64,000 nt of DNA, from contig NZ_CCBB010000001.1 of NCBI RefSeq assembly GCF_000613185.1, positions 2,480,001 to 2,544,000 of the forward strand. The letters run 5' to 3'. The position numbers and the translations under genes are program-made. Each line of letters opens with the position of its first letter. Position 1 is the stretch's first letter. The DNA comes from Mycolicibacterium cosmeticum. Lineage in GTDB: Bacteria > Actinomycetota > Actinomycetes > Mycobacteriales > Mycobacteriaceae. Under the pieces are notes generated by a model that saw only the letters and a list, made by a program, of their open reading frames with translations, ran no database searches and was not told the origin of the DNA. This document shows positions 56,455 to 64,000 of the stretch, piece by piece.

Positions 56455-56589
56455 CTGTCTCCTCCCTGGCCTGGCATGACGACGCCATTGGGCAGTATTT
56501 CCGGATGCCGCTCCGCCGAAACCTCCCGGTGTGCGGGGCGAGCACCGTTCCGATGCTACGCGACCGGCCGCGGATGCCGGGCCGGCGCG

Positions 56590-57708
56590 CTAACCCCTTG
56601 TGTCCCAAGGTTTCCACGGGTTCACCGCGAACTGGATCACCCGGTAGGGAGCGCTGTCGGCGGGTGCGGTGTGCCACTGGCTGACCAGCACCCGCACGTC
56701 GTCGAGGGTGGAGGCCGGCGAGATGTAGCCACCGTAGGGCTGGGCCAGGCTGTTGTCGTCCGGATCGGGCAGCTCCTCGGGAGCCTGCGGCCACGGTGCG
56801 GCGACCACCACCGTGGTGACGGGGGCCGTTGCCAGCCCGGTCGGGTCGTCGGCGACGCGGACCTCCATGTTGCCGGTCCCCGCGTTGAAGTAGGACAGCA
56901 CCGTCTTGCCTTCGATCTGGCGCACGCTGAGTTCACCGGCCGGGTCCGCCCACAGCGGCGTCGGGGTGCGGCCCCAGCCCTGGGTGGCCGACCAGCCCTG
57001 CCAGCGGCTGCGGTCGGTGAAGTCCTGGGGCGGCACCCGGTAGAGGTGAACCGGGCTGGTGCGGTCGAAGTTGTCGGCCACGATGTACACCCATCCGCGC
57101 TGCGAATCATGGGTCGGGATGGGATCGTAATAGCCGCTGATCTGCGACTGGGCCCCACCGGCGTAGGACGCCGCCCGCTGCGAGCCCGGCACCGTGGGCC
57201 AGTTCGGCTGCGCCGCATCCGCTTTGACCAGGCGCGACGATTCCGGCCTGAGGTTGCGGGTGGTGGTCACCAGCAGGTAGTTCTCGCGGTTGATGGATAC
57301 GATGCCTGCGGGCAGCTGCGAGCTGCCGGGGGACTTCGGGTCGGCCAGCAACGGTGCCGTCGTGCCGGTGACGCCGGTGACCCGCAGCTCCGTGCCGATC
57401 GAGTCCGGGTCGATGTGCAGCGCCACCGGTGAATACCAGGTGCCGAACCCGACCCCCTGACCGGCGAAGCTGTCACCGCACACCTGCAGCGTCCGGCTGG
57501 GGAATTCCATGAACTCACACAGGTCGGTCGCGCCGACACCGTAATCGCCGGTGGCCGTGCCGGTTCCGGCTACCGGGCCGAGGCGCAGCACCTGCCCGGG
57601 CGCCAGACCGAGGTCGGCCTGCGCGGGGACGGCGGACAGCATCGCCGAGATCGACGCAATGGCGCACACCACTCGTAGTTTTGCGCCCAAATGTGCGTTT
57701 CGGCGCAA
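56590..57708 (-). CDS. Secreted DUF4185 protein (Rv3707c type)
   Basis: A 372-residue exported protein with signal peptide (VVCAIASISAMLSAVPAQA). The mature part is beta-rich with repeated blade-like motifs (GDSFAGQGVGFGTWYSPVAL; LLVTTTRNL; WVYIVADNF; KTVLSYFNAGTGNMEVR; GGYISPASTLDDVRVLVSQW), consistent with a five-bladed propeller. DUF4185 proteins have recently been linked to D-arabinan (mycobacterial wall) cleavage; here this is a family inference. TTG start, one base after the asd stop, so translation is probably coupled. Confidence 0.8.
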   Translation of the reverse strand: MRRNAHLGAKLRVVCAIASISAMLSAVPAQADLGLAPGQVLRLGPVAGTGTATGDYGVGATDLCEFMEFPSRTLQVCGDSFAGQGVGFGTWYSPVALHIDPDSIGTELRVTGVTGTTAPLLADPKSPGSSQLPAGIVSINRENYLLVTTTRNLRPESSRLVKADAAQPNWPTVPGSQRAASYAGGAQSQISGYYDPIPTHDSQRGWVYIVADNFDRTSPVHLYRVPPQDFTDRSRWQGWSATQGWGRTPTPLWADPAGELSVRQIEGKTVLSYFNAGTGNMEVRVADDPTGLATAPVTTVVVAAPWPQAPEELPDPDDNSLAQPYGGYISPASTLDDVRVLVSQWHTAPADSAPYRVIQFAVNPWKPWDTRG

Positions 57709-57709
57709 A

Positions 57710-58741
<1,032 letters not shown>

Positions 58742-58773
58742 CTACATCCCCCGTCGCTTCGCTCGCCCCATGG

Positions 58774-60039
<1,266 letters not shown>

Positions 60040-60133
60040 TGTAAGAACCTCTCAACCGCCGGAATGTCCACACAAGGATAAGGGGTCGCGGTACCGGTTT
60101 TTACCGCTCCACCTGCCGGTAGCCTGGCTAACC

Positions 60134-60733
60134 ATGAGCGACCGGCTGGCGCGCACCAGTGTGCCGATCCATCCGCCCATCGCCGCCCGCTGGAGTCCGC
60201 GTGCCTTCGACGCGAATGCCGTGCTCAGCCCCGACGATCTGACGGCGCTGCTGGAGGCCGCCCGCTGGGCGGCCACGTGGGGGCAGCGCGAGCCGGTCCG
60301 GTATGTCGTCGGATTCCGCGGACGCGAGGAGCAAGACGGATTCCGCGGGGATGAGATGTTCACCACCGTGGCGGGCCTGCTCAAGCGGGGTAACAGCTAC
60401 GCCACGGCGGCGAGCGCGCTGATCCTGGTGTGCGCGGACGAGGGCGAGGACGAGCGCACCGCGCGCTATGCCGCCGTGGATGTGGGGGCAGCGATCGCGT
60501 CGCTGTCCATCGAGGCGGTCAGCCGCGGCCTCGTCGTGCACCCGATGGCGGGGTTCGACACCGTCGCCGCGGCAGAACTCACGCCCGGGCTGCGCCCGTT
60601 CGCGGTGGTGGCCGTCGGCACACTCGGTGACTACACGCGCGCCGACGAGGCGATCGTGGAGCGCGACCACCGCCCGCGGGAACGGCTGGGCTTGGACCGA
60701 CTGGTGCTCAACTGGCCGTCAGGGCCGCGGTAG
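60134..60733 (+). CDS. Nitroreductase-family protein
   Basis: A 199-residue FMN-dependent nitroreductase-like protein. Seen: RWSPRAFDANAVLSPDDLTALLEAARWAATWGQREPVRYVV (FMN phosphate contact), AASALILVCAD, VDVGAAIASLSIEAVSRGLVVHPMAGFD. Substrate unknown; FMN binding is expected from family, but the usual C-terminal LGYP-type motif is replaced by AVVAVGTLGDY. It is divergent from ask and overlaps the convergent fmdB end by 15 bases. Confidence 0.85.
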   Translation: MSDRLARTSVPIHPPIAARWSPRAFDANAVLSPDDLTALLEAARWAATWGQREPVRYVVGFRGREEQDGFRGDEMFTTVAGLLKRGNSYATAASALILVCADEGEDERTARYAAVDVGAAIASLSIEAVSRGLVVHPMAGFDTVAAAELTPGLRPFAVVAVGTLGDYTRADEAIVERDHRPRERLGLDRLVLNWPSGPR

Positions 60734-61006
60734 CCGCCGGTGCAGCGGGTTGGTGGTCACGGGAGTGGCCCGGCGCGCGCCACGCGGTAACGCGCTGACG
60801 ACCTGTGGGGTGTCCGCGCTGGCGCGGGTCCGGTCGTGCAGCTTCATCGCCGCGGTCGAGCCGATACCCAGCGCCGGTGCCCCGATCAGCCGCCGGGACG
60901 TGGCGCAGCATTGCGGACAGGCGTCCTCGCGGGGTACCTCGGCCATCGAATACCTGGCGCTGAAGTCCGGGCATCCGCCGGGGCAGCGGAACTGGTAGGT
61001 CGGCAT
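60719..61006 (-). CDS. fmdB: FmdB-type zinc ribbon protein
   Basis: A 95-residue protein. The N-terminal FmdB zinc ribbon: MPTYQFRCPGGC...FSARYSMAE..REDACPQCC, a C-x3-C...C-x2-C set that would bind zinc. Regulators called FmdB accompany formamidase in methylotrophs, and here it is divergent from the amidase gene (134-base gap). Its role in regulation is inferred. The C-terminal half is basic. Start ATG at 61006 chosen from the MPTYQ consensus. Confidence 0.82.
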   Translation of the reverse strand: MPTYQFRCPGGCPDFSARYSMAEVPREDACPQCCATSRRLIGAPALGIGSTAAMKLHDRTRASADTPQVVSALPRGARRATPVTTNPLHRRLPRP

Positions 61007-61140
61007 GCGGTACACGATAACCGTTCGCCGGCAGCGTCATACGTTGTTAACGCGCGCGATCCGCCCACCCTATGTACCCTGCTCTGAATAGTTCTATTTG
61101 GAATTATGTGATCACTCGACAGCGCATCCCGGAGGTCGCC

Positions 61141-62394
61141 GTGCCCGAACTACTGTTCCCGCTGGATTCGACGAAGAAGTTCACCGAGCAACAGATCGTC
61201 GGCCACAACCGCTGGCATCCGGACATCCCGGCCGCAGTAACGGTCAAGCCCGGCACCAGTTTTCGGGCGCACTGCCGGGAATGGTTCGACGGCGCGATCG
61301 TCAACGACGACTCGGCCGAGGACATCCTCAACGCGCCACTGAAGGGTGTGCACTGCCTGTCGGGGCCGTTCGCCGTCGAGGGGGCCGAGCCCGGTGATCT
61401 GCTGATCGTCGACATCTTGGACGTCGGGCCGATCCCGCAAGAGGATTCGGGCCCACTGGCGGGCCAGGGTTGGGGCTACACCGGCATCTTCGCCAAGCAG
61501 AACGGCGGCGGCTTCCTCACCGATCAGTTCCCGGACGCCTACAAGGCTATCTGGGATTTCTCGGGGCAGAGCGCCACCTCTCGCCACGTACCCGGGGTCA
61601 AGTACACCGGCATCGTGCATCCCGGTCTGATGGGCACCGCACCCTCGGCCGCCTTGCTGGCCAAGTGGAATGCCCGCGAGGGCGCGCTGATCGCGACCGA
61701 CCCCGACCGGGTGCCGCCGCTGGCGCTGCCGCCGGAGCCGCAGGACGCCATTCTCGGGAGTCTGACCGGTGACGCGTTCACCCGCGCCGCCGCGGAGGCC
61801 GCCCGCACCGCCCCGCCGCGGGAGAACGGCGGCAACCAGGACATCAAGAACCTGACCAAGGGCAGCAGGGTCTTCTATCCGGTGTTCGTCCCCGGCGCCA
61901 ACCTGTCGTTCGGCGACCTGCACTTCTCCCAGGGCGACGGCGAGATCACCTTCTGCGGTGCCATCGAGATGGGCGGCTTCCTGGATCTGCACGTCGACCT
62001 GATCAAGGGCGGCATGGACACCTACGGTGTGCACGAGAACGCCATCTTCATGCCCGGTAACACCGATCCGCAGTATTCGGAGTGGATCGCCTTCTCGGGC
62101 ACGTCGGTCACCCTGGACGGCGAGCAGAAGTATCTGGACTCCGACCTGGCGTACCAGCGCGCCTGTCTGCACGCCATCGACTATCTGACCAAGTTCGGCT
62201 ACAGCCCCGAGCAGGCCTACCTCCTGCTCGGCTCCGCACCCATCGAGGGCCGCCTCTCCGGCGTCGTCGACATCCCGAATTCCTGTGCCACCGTGTACAT
62301 TCCGACGGCCATCTTCGACTTCCCGGTCGCGCCGTCCGCGGCGGGCCCCTACCAGATCGATCCCGGAATGGGCGCACCGCACGCCAGCTTCTGA
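61141..62394 (+). CDS. fmdA: Acetamidase/formamidase
   Basis: A 417-residue FmdA_AmdA-family amidase that hydrolyses formamide or acetamide to ammonia and acid. Motifs: STKKFTEQQIVGHNRWHPDIPAAV, DWFDG-like CREWFDGAIVNDDSAEDI, GPLAGQGWGYTG, the DLHFSQGDGEITFCGAIEMGG metal/active region and VVDIPNSCATVYIPTAIF. GTG start with GGAGG six bases before. It resembles the M. smegmatis acetamidase from memory. A 12-base palindrome AATAG-TT-CTATT (61087-61098) sits in the leader and may be an operator. Confidence 0.92.
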   Translation: MPELLFPLDSTKKFTEQQIVGHNRWHPDIPAAVTVKPGTSFRAHCREWFDGAIVNDDSAEDILNAPLKGVHCLSGPFAVEGAEPGDLLIVDILDVGPIPQEDSGPLAGQGWGYTGIFAKQNGGGFLTDQFPDAYKAIWDFSGQSATSRHVPGVKYTGIVHPGLMGTAPSAALLAKWNAREGALIATDPDRVPPLALPPEPQDAILGSLTGDAFTRAAAEAARTAPPRENGGNQDIKNLTKGSRVFYPVFVPGANLSFGDLHFSQGDGEITFCGAIEMGGFLDLHVDLIKGGMDTYGVHENAIFMPGNTDPQYSEWIAFSGTSVTLDGEQKYLDSDLAYQRACLHAIDYLTKFGYSPEQAYLLLGSAPIEGRLSGVVDIPNSCATVYIPTAIFDFPVAPSAAGPYQIDPGMGAPHASF

Positions 62395-62402
62395 CCGGGC
62401 CG

Positions 62403-62430
62403 GGAGGGGGCCGTCAGCCCGGCCCCCTCC
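62403..62430. terminator. Hairpin between convergent fmdA and MarR gene
   Basis: GGAGGGGGCC / GGCCCCCTCC with an eight-base loop, eight bases past the fmdA stop and one base before the MarR gene stop on the other strand. It likely ends both transcripts. Confidence 0.7.
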
Positions 62431-62889
62431 TCAGGCCGGTGCCGACGTGGGCGCCAGCTCCTCGCCCCGCAAGTGGGCCAGCATCTCCCCCAGACTCTGC
62501 ACCACCCCGGCATTGCGGGTCACCAGTGCCGTCAGGTCCTCGGACTTGGCCAACCGGGCCCTGGCCCGCTGGTAGGCCGCCGCACCGCGGCGGGTCTGGA
62601 ACACCAGCACCCTGCGCCGATCGGTCACATCGACCTTGCGCAGCACCAGGTTGTCCTCGACCATGCCGTCGATCAGCCGGGTGAGACTGGGACCGGGCAG
62701 CAGGGTGGCCACCCCCAGCGCGGACATCGCCTTGCCCTGGCCGCCCTCGAGCGCGCTCAGCACGTGCCACTGGGCCACCGTCATCCCGTCCAGTTGGGCT
62801 GCGACCGCCCGATCCAGTTCCTGCACAACGGTTTTTGCGATCCGTGCGAGTTCTTCGACGGCGGCTGGGGTGTCCGGGGTGGTGTCCAT
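62431..62889 (-). CDS. MarR-family regulator
   Basis: A 152-residue MarR protein. The winged HTH includes LDGMTVAQWHVLSALEGG, MSALGVATLLPGPSLTRLIDGM and the wing VDVTDRRRVLVFQTRRG; helices at both ends form the dimer. It lies between the amidase gene and a divergent amide-binding protein gene and probably represses one or both. M. smegmatis acetamidase is controlled by regulators called AmiA, AmiC and AmiD, as I recall; whether AmiA is the counterpart of this gene is not settled here. Small palindromes upstream (TTTC-AGCTG-GAAA 62924-62936; GAAATTTC 62937-62944) may be its site. Confidence 0.85.
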   Translation of the reverse strand: MDTTPDTPAAVEELARIAKTVVQELDRAVAAQLDGMTVAQWHVLSALEGGQGKAMSALGVATLLPGPSLTRLIDGMVEDNLVLRKVDVTDRRRVLVFQTRRGAAAYQRARARLAKSEDLTALVTRNAGVVQSLGEMLAHLRGEELAPTSAPA

Positions 62890-63050
62890 GTTGCCCAGCA
62901 GCTTACCCGGCGCCGACGGGAAGTTTCAGCTGGAAAGAAATTTCACGCGCCGCGGAGTATGTTGTCAACCACCGCTGCTGCGGTGCACTCACGTTAGGGG
63001 GATCCGGCGTCGTCGTCCCCACGGCAGGCCTGGGTGAGGTGTTTGACGAT

Positions 63051-64000
63051 ATGGAACACAGCCGCGATGCGGTCGATATCGCATTGGTGGTGCCCCTGAG
63101 CGGACCCGCCGGCATGTTCGGACCCTCCTGCGAGGTCAGCGCCGAATTGGCGGTGGCCGATATCAACGCCGCGGGCGGCATCCTGGACCGCCCGGTGCGG
63201 CTGCACCCGGTCGACGCGGGCGCACCACTGTCGGCGATATCGGCGCAGATGCGGCGGCTGGTCGACACGCATTCCATCGACGCCGTGGTGGGCTGGCACC
63301 TGTCCAACGCCCGCCAGGTGATCACCCCGCACACCGCGGGCCGTGTCCCGTACGTCTACACCACGTTCTACGAGGGCGGCGAGAACACCACGGGTGTCTA
63401 CATGGTGGGCGAGACACCCCAGCAACAGCTCTTCCCCGCGCTGCAGTGGCTGCGTGCCAACGAGGGGATCAGGCGCTGGTGCATCGTCGGCAACGACTAC
63501 ATCTGGCCACGCCAGACCGCCGCCGTCACCAAGGATTACATGCGCGCCAACGGATTCGACTTCGCCGGCGAGACGTTCATCCCGTTGGGCGGGCGGGATT
63601 TCCGCGCGTCGCTGGACCTCGTCAGATCCTCGAGGGCGGACGGGGTGTTGGTACTCATGGTCGGGACCGACAACGCCGCCTTCAACCGCGCTTTCGCCAG
63701 GGCCGGGCTGCACGAGAAGCAGATCCGGCTGTCGCTGATGATCGGCGAGGATGTGCTCTGCGCCAGCGGCACCGGCAGCACGCACGGCCTCTACACGGCG
63801 TGTGGCTATTTCGAGAGTCTGGTGACGCCGGAGAACATGGGTTTCGGCTCACGCTACGAGCAGTTGTTCGGCGCGACCGCACCCACGCTGAACAATATCG
63901 GCGAATCCTGCTACGAAGGCCTGCTCCTGCTGGCCGCCCTCGCGGGCGCCGCGGGCAGCCTGCAGGTGCGGGCGATCGACCGGGTCCGCTCCACGGTGTC
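63051..64000 (+). CDS. AmiC/FmdD-type amide-binding protein, 5' part
   Basis: The first 316 codons of a periplasmic-binding-fold type I protein; the end is outside the window. MEHSRDAVDIALVVPLSGPAG, ELAVADINAAGGILDRPVRL, IVGNDYIWPRQTAAV and NNIGESCYEGLLLLA match the AmiC/urea-amide binding group. No signal peptide is visible after this ATG, so it may be a cytoplasmic sensor like AmiC rather than an ABC transporter receptor. The frame stays open upstream, and GTG 63039 is another start. It is divergent from MarR. Confidence 0.8.
   Translation, partial: MEHSRDAVDIALVVPLSGPAGMFGPSCEVSAELAVADINAAGGILDRPVRLHPVDAGAPLSAISAQMRRLVDTHSIDAVVGWHLSNARQVITPHTAGRVPYVYTTFYEGGENTTGVYMVGETPQQQLFPALQWLRANEGIRRWCIVGNDYIWPRQTAAVTKDYMRANGFDFAGETFIPLGGRDFRASLDLVRSSRADGVLVLMVGTDNAAFNRAFARAGLHEKQIRLSLMIGEDVLCASGTGSTHGLYTACGYFESLVTPENMGFGSRYEQLFGATAPTLNNIGESCYEGLLLLAALAGAAGSLQVRAIDRVRSTV

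Overview
The window is GC-rich chromosomal DNA with a strong G/C bias at third codon positions. Its gene content is mycobacterial: WhiB4, PonA2 with a PASTA tail, MarP, the cAMP receptor Crp, a complete ergothioneine cluster and a GjpA-type secreted protein. Gene order follows the M. tuberculosis interval that runs from acs (Rv3667) to ask (Rv3709c). Accessory genes typical of fast-growing environmental species are inserted, for example lfrR-lfrA and an acetamidase/formamidase module. A rapidly growing Mycolicibacterium-type organism is the best reading. Comparisons with M. tuberculosis and M. smegmatis are from memory of those genomes, not from a search.

Layout. 1-12.7 kb: the 3' part of acetyl-CoA synthetase, a secreted protease, a small membrane protein with the hydrolase EphE, then a leftward operon (nth, TlpA-like thioredoxin, Nudix, marP). 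Next come crp, a metallo-hydrolase, RidA, a DUF4177 protein, the Get3-like ATPase pair and whiB4. 12.9-24.5 kb: ponA2, a metallophosphoesterase coupled to cysteine desulfhydrase, a two-component system, tRNA-Pro(CGG), a diguanylate cyclase, a soluble Ser/Thr kinase, an asparagine-type permease and YqeY. 24.6-31.7 kb: a tightly coupled MoxR / DUF58 / DUF4129 / DUF4350 cluster, with a convergent SpoIIM-type gene and a following RDD gene.

31.7-43.7 kb is an accessory block. It holds lfrR-lfrA (drug efflux), a DUF1772 protein, a GjpA-like secreted protein with a repeat tract, an AraC regulator, a CPA2 antiporter, a ParB-like protein and a carotenoid oxygenase divergent from a PadR regulator. It also holds a 5'-truncated metallo-beta-lactamase-fold gene, a second PadR regulator with a Gly/Phe-rich N-terminus, a membrane protein and a methyltransferase. 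Several regulators here have clear palindromes over their own promoters.

43.7-64 kb: a GCS2-family ligase, a methyltransferase and an acyl-CoA dehydrogenase. The egtABCDE operon for ergothioneine follows, every step overlapping the next by a few bases. After it come secreted and membrane proteins of unknown role, a GH13 enzyme, a DUF4185 protein, the asd-ask pair (aspartate pathway, with an internal start for the aspartokinase beta subunit) and a nitroreductase. The window ends in an amide-use module: FmdB, FmdA, a MarR regulator and an AmiC-like amide-binding protein cut by the window edge.

No insertion sequence, prophage, CRISPR array or rRNA was seen. The points most worth a second look are the 34-bp palindrome between the PadR and carotenoid oxygenase genes, the adjacent truncated hydrolase, the Gly/Phe-rich PadR protein with its promoter palindrome and leader hairpin, the palindrome inside the gjpA promoter, and the amide module.
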